DNA from: Leptoclinus maculatus | Lineage: Eukaryota > Chordata > Actinopteri > Perciformes > Stichaeidae | DNA: 64,000 nt | Direction: 5' to 3' | Assembly: GCA_032191485.1 (NCBI GenBank) | Contig: JAVDOI010000006.1 | Coordinates: 14,441,850-14,505,849 of the forward strand | Shown here: positions 37,501 through 45,297 of the stretch, piece after piece | Numbering within the stretch: position 1 is the stretch's first letter | How the letters are laid out: every line of letters begins with the position of its first letter | Translations under genes and position numbers: made by a program | Notes under the pieces: generated by a model | The model's database searches: none | The model's input: the letters and a program-made list of their open reading frames with translations, nothing else | Told to the model about the DNA's origin: nothing

Positions 37501-40500
37501 GCAGTGCTGGATGGGCCAGGGTGACACAATGATGTCAAACTCTGAGGCTGACATGTCGTATACCCTTGGTCTGTTAGAGCAGTGGTTCCCAGCCTGGGGG
37601 TCAAGGCTGTATGACACATAAATAGCAACGGGTCATAATTAATAACAACATAAACAAAAATCCTCCTCCTCCACGACAAAAACATTTCCTCCAGTTCTTC
37701 CATCGTTACTGTTAATGAGGAGCGACTCACAGGGAAGGTGTCATTTCTCTAAAGGGTCTATCTTCAGAGCTGATTAATTGATTTGTTAATTGACAGAAAA
37801 ATAATTTGCAACACGTTTTAATAAACAATCATTGTGGGAAAAATTCGATTTTTCAAGCAAAAAAGACCTAATATTACCACGTTCAAGCTCTGGGAGAATG
37901 TACTGCTCTTCCTGGTGCAACAGCTCACAGTTAATAGGAAGACACATCCGGTGTTATGAGGGTTCATGAGTAAGCATGAGATGGCCGTAAAAAAGGTTGG
38001 GAACCAGTGTGTTAGAGGGTGAAGAGAGCACTGTCTTTCAAAAACATAATCCTAACAGGATACATTGACAGTAATGTCTCCTCCATGTGTGATTCAAACG
38101 ACACATAATGCTGTGATGTGTGTGTTTCATGTCATTCAGAAACTATTTGTACAGACCTGTGTCTCTACAGGTGTGTGACGGCTTTATGTGTTTGACAGAT
38201 CCTCAGTTCTGTGAGGCAGTGACGTGACGTTTTTTATGTCTGAGAGATACTCAGAAGTCTCCCTTTGGTTATGTATTTTTGTGTTTGGCAGTAGAAGCAG
38301 GAGTCTTGTGCCAGATGAATATACTTTTTTTTCTGTTTGTTTTGGAGTGAGGAGTGACGCTGTTGTGAAGTGGGTCTGCTTTCGTCTTTGAGGTCCACAC
38401 TAGCTCCCCTGTCTCCGTCTGTGTGTCAGTTCTTCTTGTGTGGAGTTTTCCCCCCTCGTGTCCTCTGTGTGGCCCCAAAGTGCACCGAAATCCTACTCAC
38501 TGCCGTCATGTTAAATTCTTCTCAGAGATTTCTTAAGCTGTGAATGTTTCAGTTTTAGCATCTTAAACTATACTTCAGTTCAAGGAAGTCTATGTTTTTC
38601 TCTTTCATTTGAAAGCATTTCCATCCATCCATTTGCATGCATGTGAAAATCAGTTCCTTGATGTTGCATAGGCTCTACTTTATCTCTCTTTCTTTCACTA
38701 ATTAATTTCAATCCTTTTTATCTCCTCTTTTCTGATTAACACCATTCCTGCTGCCTCCTCTATTTAAAATGTGGCACTTATCTCTAGTGTTGCGTTGCGT
38801 TGTTTTATCACATTATGTTGGTTGGCATGATTTTAGAGTCAAATAATCTTCCTGTGTACATCTTCTAGCATGACCCTCCTCCTCAGAGTTCTGCCTCATT
38901 TGCACATAGAGCAGTCTTCCTTAGCACGTATACTCTGCCACCCACCCACCTGCGAGGTCTGCATGCACTGCACGCTCAACTCGACTGTGAAGTGGACAGG
39001 CATCTGCATATCTGGCCTCAAGTTCAAACCTTTCAACCATTCACCTAAACTTCATCCAAAGAAACCTTCGACTCAAAACTAAACCTCAACAACCAAACAA
39101 ATGAAAACCTCCCACTTCTAATTCGGGCCGAAGAAACCTTTTTCTGCGTTCCTGCCTACTCACATGTTTAAAGTTGACTTCTTTATCTTGAAAATTGGAG
39201 GCGTGACAACTGTTTCTATTAAACATGGGTGCTGTTCTCTTGTAACTTCAAACTTTAGACAGTATGGGAAACTGCCACCCAAAGTAATGTAGAGAAAAGG
39301 TACAAGAAAATAGCACCGCTGCTCCCTGCCTGCTAACCATTTACTCACTCTCATTCTATTTTTCTTTTGCTAATGAACTCGTGTCAAAACTATAATTTCA
39401 ATTCCCCATACAGTAGTTTTCTATCTTCAGTGTAGGGTATTTAAATGCAGCTCTGCGTTTCTACTTGAATAAATTATAAATAAAAGCAAAGTAATCTCCT
39501 TTAATAATTGATGGGCCATGCAGTGTTTACAAAATATTGAAAACATTTATTTTTAAAATGTTTAAAGGGTAATTACAGTTTGAGTCGGAACACTCTGTCA
39601 ATGCTTCATGACTTCCCTCGGTTTTATCATTTTCTTCAAGTAGCAATAGTATCAGTGCTCTGAGTTCTATATATACAGTCTGTGTGTGGATGTCACACTC
39701 ATGGTGTGCCTGTGTGTGTGTTGACAACATTACTTAAACAGTAAGGACCAAGTTCAAGAAACTTTACTTTAGTAGATATCATTTAATTAGATACATTTTT
39801 TCTTCATGGTCAAATTGTAATCGGGCCAATTTTCATGTTTAATTCTTAAATATCTCAGTGAATAGTATAGATAGGTCTGTGTTCAATACATGTAAAGGCC
39901 CTGAAGACATGTTTTCTCAGTCAGCTTCTTGCTACGAGCGAGAAAGAAATAGTTTGACCTTTTGGGAAATACGCTTATTGATATATACCGCTGTCCTGTC
40001 TGTCTGCTCAATATGAGGCTTGGAGCAGGTGACAGCTAGCTCAGCTTTACAGACTGGATAACTACAGCAGCCTGACTCTGTCCAATGGTAACAACATCTG
40101 CACAGCACCTCTAAAGTTCACGAATAAAACGTTATAACTTGTTTCTTTAATTTGTACAAAAACTGAAGAGTAAAAAAGATAATTCAACATTATAGAGGTT
40201 GGGGGCGGAGCAATAACTTCATGGAGTTTCTTCCTTTGAGTTTGTACAGATTATACAAACAGGTGTTGTGTTTGGTAGGCGACGGATCCAGGCTAGTTGT
40301 TTCGTTTCCTCGTTTTTCCAGTGTTTTTGTTAAGCTAAGGAAACTAGCTGCTGGCCGTAGCTTTGTACTAAACTTACAGGCATGAGAGGTATTCATCTCT
40401 TCATTTAAAACCTCGGCAAAGAAAGTCAATTAGCGCATTTCCTAAAATAACAAACTGTTACTTTAACACACAATTTTCCGCCAAACTTTTCTTAGAAGAT

Positions 40501-41512
40501 ATTTCTATCTGTGAGAACACCAACACAGTCCTAATGAGGCAACTTATTCAGTGTCTTCATAAAAATACATAAGGATGTTTATTTTCCAAACTTTTGATCT
40601 GAGCTTATTTAGTCATTTATATTTAAATATATATTTTTTGCTACCAAGTTTTCAGGGGCTTTAAAAGCACTAGAGTACGGCAGAGGGAAATCATAGTATA
40701 AATCATAGTTATTTGTTCTTAAAATTGAGTTGCATGATAAAAAGAAACAGTTGGAACAAGCACACTTAACTGTAGTTTGTAATTCTTACCGATTTGTTTA
40801 TTTTGAACATGACTTCATTCCTACATTAATGCAGCCTGTTAACTTGCATTAATTGCAGATTCTGACTCATGAAATGCAGGAATGTCTGTCTTGTGAAGTC
40901 AGATAGAGACTTAAACCTTACTAACTAGTGGATATATTGTTCACATGGGCTAAATGTATTAAAGTTGCTAGCAGGTTTTATTTTAGGCGATGCTTGAATA
41001 CGCAGAGGGTGCTTGAAAGTTATTCTCATATACTGTATGTGTTTAGCTGTAGTTCTTTATGTCTGTCGTAAAGGCTAGTTTTATGTCATGATTCCTTGAG
41101 TATGTGTGTGAGTGTGTGTTTTGCTGGAGAGTGTTGTGTTTATGTGTTTCAGCAATGGTACACTGCCACCATGAACCTGCTGGGGACCTGGCTCACTGAA
41201 CGCATGGAACAGCAGCTCCACGTCTACCAGCTAAAAATCCTCATCAGGATTACAAAGGTAAGGCCGTCAGGTTGGTGAATCACCCAGAATTCCTTATGTC
41301 CCATGCTGTGCTAATGTATCTCTGTCCTGCTTTAGAAAAAGTACCGGGACTTTCGCCTGCAGGGTGTCCTCGACTCCACCCTGAACACGAAGATGTACGA
41401 CACGGTGCGCAACAGGCTGACCATCGAGGAGGCCACTGCTTCAGTGAGGGAAGGAGGCATGCAGGGCATCTCCATGAAGGACAGCGATGAGGAGGATGAA
41501 GAAGACGACTAG
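147..41512 (+). CDS. cadps: cadps gene (CAPS1, calcium-dependent secretion activator 1), partial, spliced
   Basis: CAPS1 primes dense-core vesicles, and some synaptic vesicles, for calcium-triggered fusion. It acts in neuroendocrine cells and neurons at the plasma membrane, where its PH domain binds PI(4,5)P2 and its MHD region engages SNAREs (family knowledge). Twenty-six constitutive exons with canonical AG/GT borders and consistent phases give 1,159 residues plus stop. In order these are an N-terminal helical region, a C2 domain (8870-14980), a PH domain (15409-16660), a MUN-like/MHD region (about 32448-35516), and an acidic tail ending SDEEDEEDD. The acidic tail and the [11 protein letters not shown] segment identify CAPS1 rather than CAPS2. 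Roughly 190 N-terminal residues lie left of the window. Five optional exons are listed separately. Whether this is the a or b teleost duplicate cannot be told from the sequence. Confidence 0.97.
480..8287 (+). other. cadps intron, 7.8 kb, no gene seen
   Basis: AT-rich intron. No exon fits the CAPS1 frame here, and the small ORFs lack splice sites and recognisable content. There are poly-C/CA tracts near 4223-4248 and 4518-4531. Sequences at about 2690-2960, 6390-6640 and 7430-7690 are less AT-rich and look like possible conserved noncoding blocks, which cannot be shown without alignment. Confidence 0.6.
8288..8368 (+). CDS. cadps: cadps exon, helical segment before C2
   Basis: 27 codons, phase 0/0, starting [19 protein letters not shown] and ending DQIAR. 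It is flanked by a tag acceptor and a gtgagt donor. It is charged and heptad-like, and nearly identical to the same segment of mammalian CAPS1. Confidence 0.95.
8667..8900 (+). CDS. cadps: cadps exon, entry into C2 domain
   Basis: 78 codons, phase 0/0, from [16 protein letters not shown] to [10 protein letters not shown], which begins the first C2 beta strand. Mammalian CAPS1 has Glu-Arg where this exon begins Gly-Gly. The first bases of the exon also resemble a splice donor (GGTGGTAAGT just after the acceptor). Confidence 0.95.
10267..10388 (+). CDS. cadps: cadps exon, C2 domain
   Basis: Phase 0 in, 2 out. It starts [20 protein letters not shown] and ends QAEASKP. It is core C2 sequence of CAPS1. 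A CA microsatellite begins 24 bases after the exon. Confidence 0.95.
10412..10444. repeat. (CA)n microsatellite
   Basis: About 14 CA units with one interruption, close to the 5' splice site of the preceding cadps exon. Confidence 0.95.
12455..12907. mobile_element. Palindromic MITE in cadps intron
   Basis: The left end reads TTAAAGGGTAGGTTCACA. The right end, reverse-complemented, gives TTGAAGGATATGTTTACAG followed by TTTTCAAGTCTG. The two halves are diverged inverted copies. The internal text (GCTGACACTGAACAAGGACT, then GTCCCCCATCACTTACATT) matches a repeat family I remember as very common in percomorph genomes. It is non-coding; the superfamily is not assigned. Confidence 0.7.
13417..13503. 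repeat. (GT)n microsatellite, about 87 bp
   Basis: Nearly uninterrupted GT/TG run with one GTTT interruption. It produces spurious His-Thr ORFs on the minus strand. Confidence 0.97.
13774..13885 (+). CDS. cadps: cadps exon, C2 domain
   Basis: Phase 2 in, 0 out. It encodes [20 protein letters not shown] and ends [10 protein letters not shown] pyrimidine-rich acceptor (tttttcag) precedes it and a gtaaca donor follows. Confidence 0.95.
14841..14980 (+). CDS. cadps: cadps exon, end of C2 domain
   Basis: Phase 0 in, 2 out. It starts [18 protein letters not shown] and ends [11 protein letters not shown]. It completes the C2 domain and leads into the PH domain. Confidence 0.95.
15127..15143. promoter_or_regulatory. 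Possible CTCF-like motif
   Basis: The minus strand reads CCACCAGGGGGAG, close to the vertebrate CTCF core. It lies in the intron between the C2 and PH exons. This is a motif match only. Confidence 0.25.
15409..15475 (+). CDS. cadps: cadps exon, start of PH domain
   Basis: Phase 2 in, 0 out. It encodes [20 protein letters not shown] then VQ. The Lys/Arg-rich first strands of the PH domain include the cluster that contacts PI(4,5)P2 in this family. Confidence 0.95.
15560..16075 (+). mobile_element. Internally deleted LINE (5' start joined to 3' end)
   Basis: The element starts AAGATGGCGCGGCGG, typical of the 5' end of vertebrate LINEs. After about 90 bases it continues with the C-terminal tail of a non-LTR reverse transcriptase: [18 protein letters not shown], then [17 protein letters not shown] and a stop at 15799-15801. 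An AT-rich 3' UTR follows, ending near CCTTGTATGTGTAACGTAC. The middle of the element, including the endonuclease and polymerase domains, is missing. It lies between two PH exons in the cadps sense orientation. The family (L1- or L2-like) is uncertain. Confidence 0.75.
16293..16401 (+). CDS. cadps: cadps exon, PH domain
   Basis: Phase 0 in, 1 out. It starts [18 protein letters not shown] and ends [12 protein letters not shown]. It forms the middle strands of the PH domain. Confidence 0.95.
16499..16711 (+). CDS. cadps: cadps exon, PH domain C-terminal helix and linker
   Basis: Phase 1 in, 1 out. It encodes [20 protein letters not shown], then the [20 protein letters not shown] helix, and ends MDAPISQF plus one base. 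The next codon is completed either by the 12-nt microexon (giving Ser) or by the exon at 21974 (giving Tyr). Confidence 0.96.
18612..18666. repeat. Imperfect (TC)n tract
   Basis: TCTCTCTG-type repeat about 245 bp upstream of the 12-nt microexon. Confidence 0.85.
18910..18921 (+). CDS. cadps: cadps 12-nt microexon (optional)
   Basis: The bases CTGGACTCAAGG sit between a strong pyrimidine tract ending TTCTAG and a GTAAGT donor. With the flanking phase-1 bases they encode Ser-Gly-Leu-Lys and then Asp, giving ISQF-SGLK-DADRAQ instead of ISQF-YADRAQ. Both versions are, from memory, known in mammalian CAPS1 isoforms. A TGC motif lies just upstream of the 3' splice site, as in SRRM4-dependent neuronal microexons (inference). 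Confidence 0.82.
21974..22110 (+). CDS. cadps: cadps exon after the PH linker
   Basis: Phase 1 in, 0 out. It encodes [18 protein letters not shown], then [18 protein letters not shown]. The acceptor is gatag and the donor is gtgagt. Confidence 0.95.
22231..22418 (+). CDS. cadps: cadps exon, CAPS-specific region
   Basis: Phase 0 in, 2 out. It begins [20 protein letters not shown] and ends [11 protein letters not shown] plus AG. It is among the most conserved CAPS segments, with several Cys and His residues ([17 protein letters not shown]). Confidence 0.96.
22847..23005 (+). CDS. cadps: cadps candidate 159-nt cassette exon
   Basis: It is open in the CAPS1 frame and phase 2 in and out, so including or skipping it keeps the frame. 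It inserts 53 residues between HGNR and PDGLST, starting [20 protein letters not shown] and then a basic stretch, [17 protein letters not shown]. The acceptor is AAGTCAG and the donor is AGGTGAGA. Codon-level openness and exact phase match support a real exon. I do not recall it in canonical mammalian CAPS1; it could be a fish or rarely used isoform. Confidence 0.68.
23215..23316 (+). CDS. cadps: cadps exon
   Basis: Phase 2 in, 2 out. It encodes [20 protein letters not shown] and then [12 protein letters not shown]. It is helical and charged, and matches the CAPS1 segment PDGIGTV...EEKERFEEIKERL. Confidence 0.95.
23427..23490 (+). CDS. cadps: cadps exon
   Basis: Phase 2 in, 0 out. It encodes [20 protein letters not shown] plus R, identical in pattern to mammalian CAPS1. 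The donor is the weaker gtttgt. Confidence 0.95.
23596..23719 (+). CDS. cadps: cadps exon before the cassette cluster
   Basis: Phase 0 in, 1 out. It starts [20 protein letters not shown] and ends KEYATIE plus G. The terminal G can join any of three downstream exons (25106, 26036 or 28676), all of which keep the frame. Confidence 0.95.
25106..25174 (+). CDS. cadps: cadps 69-nt cassette exon (optional)
   Basis: Phase 1 in and out. It adds 23 residues, [20 protein letters not shown] then TI, after IEG. This matches the alternative segment I remember from the long human CAPS1 isoform. The acceptor is TTTTTATAG and the donor is CGTGAGT. Confidence 0.88.
26036..26068 (+). CDS. cadps: cadps 33-nt cassette exon (optional)
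   Basis: Phase 1 in and out. It encodes [10 protein letters not shown], with the first codon depending on the upstream exon. It corresponds to the NQKDA segment of mammalian CAPS1, here with the QKD unit doubled. A long CT tract precedes it and gtgaac follows. Confidence 0.78.
26826..26880. repeat. Interspersed repeat fragment (LINE-tail-like)
   Basis: CTTTATTGTCCCCAAGGAG followed by AAACTTTGTCTTG matches the common teleost repeat tail of the form TTTATTGTCCCCGAGGGGAAA. The limits and family are uncertain. Confidence 0.4.
28676..28782 (+). CDS. cadps: cadps exon
   Basis: Phase 1 in, 0 out. It encodes [20 protein letters not shown], then [15 protein letters not shown]. The 9-nt microexon and the AFAWW exon follow. 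Confidence 0.95.
29258..29888. mobile_element. hAT-like MITE (CAGTGGTG ends)
   Basis: The left end is CAGTGGTGAAAGAAGTGCTC. The right end, reverse-complemented, is CATTGGTGGCAATGCTACT. The internal text AGTCCTGCATTCAAAATGCT is characteristic of the teleost CAGTGGTGGAAGAAGTA family. The 8-bp flanks aaaatagc and acaatagt agree at 6 of 8 positions, as expected for an aged hAT target-site duplication. Confidence 0.72.
30604..30612 (+). CDS. cadps: cadps 9-nt microexon (optional)
   Basis: GGAAAAGAG between CCGAGCAG and GTATGT encodes Gly-Lys-Glu. It is phase 0 and sits exactly between the exons ending EHHAE and starting AFAWW. CAPS2 and some isoforms, as I recall, carry the same GKE insertion here, which makes chance unlikely. 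Confidence 0.8.
31733..32273. mobile_element. Palindromic MITE, copy 1
   Basis: The left half (TTTGGGTAATGCACACTC, then GAGTGAGATGAGAAGA) is the inverted copy of the right half (CTTCTCATCTAACTCTCGGC, then TATTACCCG). The internal text (GCTCACTAATTAAGTGACA, AGAGGTGCTGGTAGG) is a well-known teleost family. It is non-coding and ends 175 bp before a cadps exon. Confidence 0.75.
32448..32604 (+). CDS. cadps: cadps exon, MUN-like region
   Basis: Phase 0 in, 1 out. It starts [20 protein letters not shown] and ends [14 protein letters not shown]. It opens the helical region related to Munc13 MHD1 that handles SNARE/syntaxin priming in this family. Confidence 0.95.
32699..32840 (+). CDS. cadps: cadps exon, MHD1 region
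   Basis: Phase 1 in, 2 out. It encodes [20 protein letters not shown], then [18 protein letters not shown] and ESWEPV. Human CAPS1 has DYNLCNGK where this protein has DYHLCNGK. Confidence 0.95.
33418..33437. repeat. (TATG)n tetranucleotide repeat
   Basis: Five ATGT/TATG units in a cadps intron. Confidence 0.85.
33550..33711 (+). CDS. cadps: cadps exon, LPNVN repeat loop
   Basis: Phase 2 in, 2 out. It encodes [20 protein letters not shown], then [18 protein letters not shown] and WMAAIYDS. This low-complexity Pro/Asn/Leu/Val loop interrupts the MHD region and distinguishes CAPS1 from CAPS2. It is a little longer than the form I remember in human (extra QI and PVAGLSV). Confidence 0.94.
34929..35084 (+). 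CDS. cadps: cadps exon, MHD1 region
   Basis: Phase 2 in, 2 out. It encodes [20 protein letters not shown], then [16 protein letters not shown] and MIENCVK. A GC-rich, C-tract-bearing region lies just upstream (34840-34880). Confidence 0.95.
35191..35338 (+). CDS. cadps: cadps exon, MHD1 region
   Basis: Phase 2 in, 0 out. It encodes [20 protein letters not shown], then [20 protein letters not shown] and EMGQE. Confidence 0.95.
35442..35516 (+). CDS. cadps: cadps exon
   Basis: 25 codons, phase 0/0. It encodes [20 protein letters not shown], then FLVAK. Confidence 0.95.
35595..36190. mobile_element. Interspersed repeat (common teleost family)
   Basis: Recognisable blocks include GGTCGGTCTG, TTGATGGATTGCAATGACA, CATGTTCCCCAGAGGAATCC, CATCTAGCGCCATCATAAGG and CATCAGCATGTTGACACTG. 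I remember these as a high-copy fish repeat. It is non-coding and fills almost the whole intron up to the exon at 36214. The superfamily is not assigned. Confidence 0.65.
36214..36297 (+). CDS. cadps: cadps exon
   Basis: 28 codons, phase 0/0. It encodes [20 protein letters not shown], then FSSFLSFT. Confidence 0.95.
36678..36710 (+). CDS. cadps: cadps short exon (33 nt)
   Basis: [11 protein letters not shown], phase 0/0, with the atttcag acceptor and the gtaagt donor. It matches CAPS1 exactly. Confidence 0.95.
36904..37011 (+). CDS. cadps: cadps exon
   Basis: 36 codons, phase 0/0. It starts [20 protein letters not shown] and ends [11 protein letters not shown]. It precedes a 4.1 kb intron. 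Confidence 0.95.
37580..38009. mobile_element. Non-autonomous hAT transposon with perfect 8-bp TSD
   Basis: The left end is CAGTGGTTCCCAGCCTGGG and the right end is AAGGTTGGGAACCAGTG. The 8-bp sequence tgttagag flanks it on both sides (37572-37579 and 38010-38017). It is 430 bp with no transposase ORF. The intact duplication suggests a fairly recent insertion. Confidence 0.92.
39949..40466. mobile_element. Palindromic MITE, copy 2
   Basis: Same family as the copy at 31733. It begins AGTTTGACCTTTTGGGAAAT and ends with the inverted counterpart around AAATAACAAACT. Internal landmarks are TCTGTCCAATGGTAACAAC, TTGTACAAAAACTGAAG and CTAGCTGCTGGCCGTAGC. Confidence 0.75.
41153..41257 (+). CDS. cadps: cadps exon
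   Basis: 35 codons, phase 0/0. It encodes [20 protein letters not shown], then [15 protein letters not shown]. Confidence 0.95.
41336..41512 (+). CDS. cadps: cadps last coding exon
   Basis: It encodes [20 protein letters not shown], then [20 protein letters not shown] and [12 protein letters not shown], with TAG at 41510-41512. The acidic C-terminus belongs to the dense-core-vesicle-binding end of CAPS1. Confidence 0.97.
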   Translation, partial: KKYRDFRLQGVLDSTLNTKMYDTVRNRLTIEEATASVREGGMQGISMKDSDEEDEEDD

Positions 41513-41705
41513 AGCCCGTACACTGACACTCCAACCCTCGCCCCTGAACCCCTTCACCCCGACCCCCTTTCACACTTTTGACTTTAGCCTGGTTACCGAT
41601 GCATGTACCAACTCAGATAGCCACTCTAGGACCTCTTTGTCAGCTCGAAATGCCTATGGAGGAACTATTAACTATAAAAATAGTACTTATACTGAGGAAA
41701 ATCTA

Positions 41706-41711
41706 AATAAA
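41706..41711 (+). terminator. Proximal poly(A) signal AATAAA (cadps)
   Basis: Canonical hexamer 194 bases after the stop codon. Use cannot be judged from sequence. Confidence 0.4.
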
Positions 41712-42607
41712 AATGTTAAAAAATATCCATGATTGGCAGTTTAGCTGTCATGATAAAGATAGAACCTATCTTTGATTCATTCATTTCTAAATTCATTTCT
41801 ATGTGTTACTAAGCAATATGGAGAACCATTTGTTTGACAATGTTGAGTGAGATTAATAGGTGTGTCCCTGTCCAATGCAAACCTATATGGCGCTTCTTTG
41901 TCGTATTCTACATTCATTAATGGTCCATTGTCGTGATGATGAGTGTGTGTGGACCCCTTTCTTTGTCTTGTCTGTTTTTAAGTGAATGCCAACTGCTTCA
42001 AACTGAAAATAAGCCTCTGTATTTGTTTACGGCTGTTACAGATACATTGTTGTCTACTCACTGTTATTAACATCAACAGTAAGTCCAGACCTGCATTTTT
42101 ATCATGTGTCAATGCTATGTGATCTTATCTCAATTACTAATTAGACGTGGTTCAACAGGACTCATGAGCTTCAACGAGTTGGTATTCTAGAGATGCAATA
42201 TTCTCATAGGTCCATTTTGATAACTTGGGAGATTCTATTTTTATTTCAACATTAAAAGGCCTTGAAACAGGTTCTATTTTAATTGAGTTGCACTTTTACA
42301 GAGAAAAGAGCAAAAATATTTTTTTTTTTATTAAAAAAAAAAAAAGTTGGTCTGTCTTTGTTCTGTAATTGTGTAGAATGAGATGTCTGGCATTTGTTTG
42401 GGTCTCACTGTTGTTTTGTATATATTATATAAATATATATATAAATATAAAATGCTGTACATTGCATTCTGAGCCATCGCTGCATGCCTGTGGGTTCCCA
42501 CCCTCCCTAAACGCTTTCTGTTTTCTGTGTGAATTAGCTGGTGGATTCATTCTTGCTTTTGCCTTATGAAAGCCAACAGTTGTAATATGCAAGAGCTGTT
42601 GCCTCTA

Positions 42608-42613
42608 AATAAA
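42608..42613 (+). terminator. Distal poly(A) signal AATAAA (cadps)
   Basis: A canonical hexamer followed within 30 bases by a TG-rich element (CTGTACATGTGCATCTGCTG) is the best candidate for the main cadps 3' end. Confidence 0.6.
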
Positions 42614-43424
42614 AATTACTGTACATGTGCATCTGCTGTCATGTTTACCAGCTGCATGTCCACCTGAGACACAATTATAGATACACTGAACAGTACTTTT
42701 AAGTGTTGCTTTGGCAGTGGTGGAAACTAAGAACATTTACTCTCTTTATTTTAGGTTCTCAGGCTACTTCCTCTTTTAGCCAATTTTGAACACAGACATG
42801 CTATTTTTAGATTCACTGTGACAAACTGAATAATCGGCTGCTTAGTTAGCCATAGAGAATACTATTCTTGAATTGTTATTCAAGATTGTTATTGAGTTTT
42901 ATTTTTGGGAAATCGTTTATTGTCTCTGTAACTCAGCAGGAACAGCTGCCCCTGTCCTTTATGAAACTGCTTTAAAGACGTATGGAGGACAAGTTTAAAA
43001 GGAGTAGATGGAAGAAAACAACGGACAGAACTGGAGTTTCTTGTGAATTATGAGGTTAGTCAGAGGCTGAGCGGCCGCACAAACAAACACACGGTCGCTG
43101 CGTCCATTAGACTTACAGCCAACTTGGCTGTTTGGAGCGAAAATATACAATTACCCAAAGGTCAAATTCACCCGATTGATACTTGGCAGAAATTAAAGAT
43201 TATTTTGAGAAAGAAAAGCCTAATTAGCGATAATAAACATGATACTCACAATTAGTGTCATATTGCAAAGTTTTAGAAAAATGTTTTTAATAACAAAGCT
43301 ACTAGCAGTTAAATGGCATATGTGTGTTGATAGTGTCTGTCGCTCGTTTCCCTTGCTGTGTGATAATGTAAGTTATTGTTCAGACATTATACATATTTCT
43401 GTTGATATATTTTCTAGTCACAGT

Positions 43425-44190
43425 ATTGTATGTCGTAAAATGTCAGAAACAATGTCATAGTATACAAAATAATGTATTATGTCATAAAAAAGAATGTATG
43501 TCATAAAAAATGTCATAATATAGTATGTCGTAAAAAAGTAATGGAAATGTAATAAACTAAATTCTGAAGAAATCTCAGGGTATAGTTTGCCATAAAAGAG
43601 TCATATAAAATTATATTATGCCATAAAAAATAATTCTATAGCATGTCAATTAAGATATCATAGTATTGTTTGTCATAAAAAGTAATAAATAATGTTAAAG
43701 TATGGTATGCCATGAAAAGATATCATAAAAATGTCATAGTATAGTATGACCAAACAATATGAAAGAAATGAGTATAATGTGCCATAAAAATGTCTGAAAG
43801 TATGACATGAAAAAAAATTATGATATCATAAAAAAGTCATAGTATAGTATGCCTTTGAAAATAATAATATAGTATGTCATAAAATGTCTAAAAACAGTAT
43901 GCTATAAAAATATAATAAAAAAAATATGTCATTACAAAGTCATGGTAGAATAAAGCATAAAAATGTCATGAAAAATGGCACAGTTTACCATGCATTGAAA
44001 TAATACAAATAATATAGTATGTCCTTAAAATGGTACAGAATAATATATATGATTTAGGAATATCATAGTATTGTATATCATAGCATATCATACAAATGTG
44101 CCGTGAAAAAATAATAATAAAGTAAAAAAAGTTATAAAAAGAGTCATCATCAACAAAATGTCATAGTATAGCATGTCCATTATACAGCCA
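43425..44190. repeat. Degenerate AT-rich satellite, left arm
   Basis: Variants of ATGTCATAAAAA and CATAGTATAGTATG recur every few tens of bases, with CGTAAAAA, CATGAAAA and CCATAAAA variants. The unit length is irregular, so this is an old minisatellite or satellite rather than a clean array. Confidence 0.8.
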
Positions 44191-44342
44191 GATATACCGC
44201 GTGAATGTTAAGCCATCAAGATGATATCATCTAATCATTATTACATATGTACATCGTTTAAAGCTGTATTTGATGTTGTAGCTAGCTTGTTGAGTGGGAG
44301 CTAACTGCTTTAACGCTATAAGCTGCTGGGTAGTGTAGTTCA

Positions 44343-44666
44343 TAGTGGTGGAAGAAGTGGTCAGATAGTTAGCTATAAGCAGCAGTACCACAGTGTAAAA
44401 ATAGCCTATTACAAGTCCTGCATTCAGACATTTTATGAGCAAGATATAGACTACTATAAATTTATATTTTTTTAGAGATGAATTGCCATTTAACTGTAAA
44501 CCAGCTTTTTACAGTTGCAGCTCTCTGTGGTTGAGGTCATTTTAAGAACCCGTGCTTATACACGTACTGTTGTAGGCTTTCCTAACCCTCAAAATGTAAA
44601 TAATAAAGTACAGGTACTTAAAAATGCATGAGTAAACATGGGCTACATATTTATTTTCCACCACCG
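44343..44666. mobile_element. hAT-like MITE within the satellite region
   Basis: The left end is TAGTGGTGGAAGAAGTGG. The right end, reverse-complemented, is CGGTGGTGGAAAATAAA. The internal ACAAGTCCTGCATTCAGACA is shared with the family at 29258. The flanks share gttcat around the ends. Confidence 0.7.
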
Positions 44667-45297
44667 TTCATAATAAAGCATCATATTCAAATAAGTCATA
44701 TAAATTGAATAGTAAAAAATAGATCTGCCTCCAAAATGTGGTGCAGCAGAATTAGTAAAACTGATGGGAATACTCAAAAGTAAACAAATGTATTTTCTTG
44801 TCAGTTTGGAAAATCCCGTCTTTTATTTTGAAAAATTACAAACCGGAAGTAGCGTTGTTGTTGCTGGCGAAACAAAAGTAGCTTGATGCTAACTGCAAAG
44901 GCAAAGTAACTTACCTTACTTTGCCGCGAAGTCCAGGGTGTGCTGTGATTGGTCAGTGGGCGAGCACGTGACTAAAGTGAAACTTGCCAGCAGAGCTTAG
45001 TTGGAGTAGTACGAGTTCAAATTGAAAGATATGGAAGAAATTATAACATTTGTAGGGTTTTGCTTGGTGTAGTTTATTTATTTTTTGACCTAGCTTTGTT
45101 TTTGAACACTCAACGACTCAAGACTATCACGAAACGAAACTTAACAGCAGAGGCTTGCAGCTCAGCCAATCAAATATGGCCAGCCTGACCCTGGCCCAAG
45201 TTTCCTGACTCTTCCACACACCATGACACAGGGGGCTGAGACGAGGAAAGACATTGCAGAGCAGTACGTTTAACGTTTGGGTTGTGAATATAAAATC

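Larger units (their letters stand above)
37012..41152 (+). other. cadps intron, 4.1 kb, transposon-rich
   Basis: It contains a complete hAT element (37580-38009), a palindromic MITE (39949-40466) and an open, phase-compatible stretch after a good acceptor at 38869-39048 (see findings). Nothing else is recognised. Confidence 0.65.
41513..42630 (+). other. cadps: cadps 3' UTR (inferred)
   Basis: AT-rich sequence after the stop with poly-A/T runs near 42320-42345. The distal end is set by the AATAAA at 42608. A proximal AATAAA at 41706 could give a short UTR of about 0.2 kb. Confidence 0.6.
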
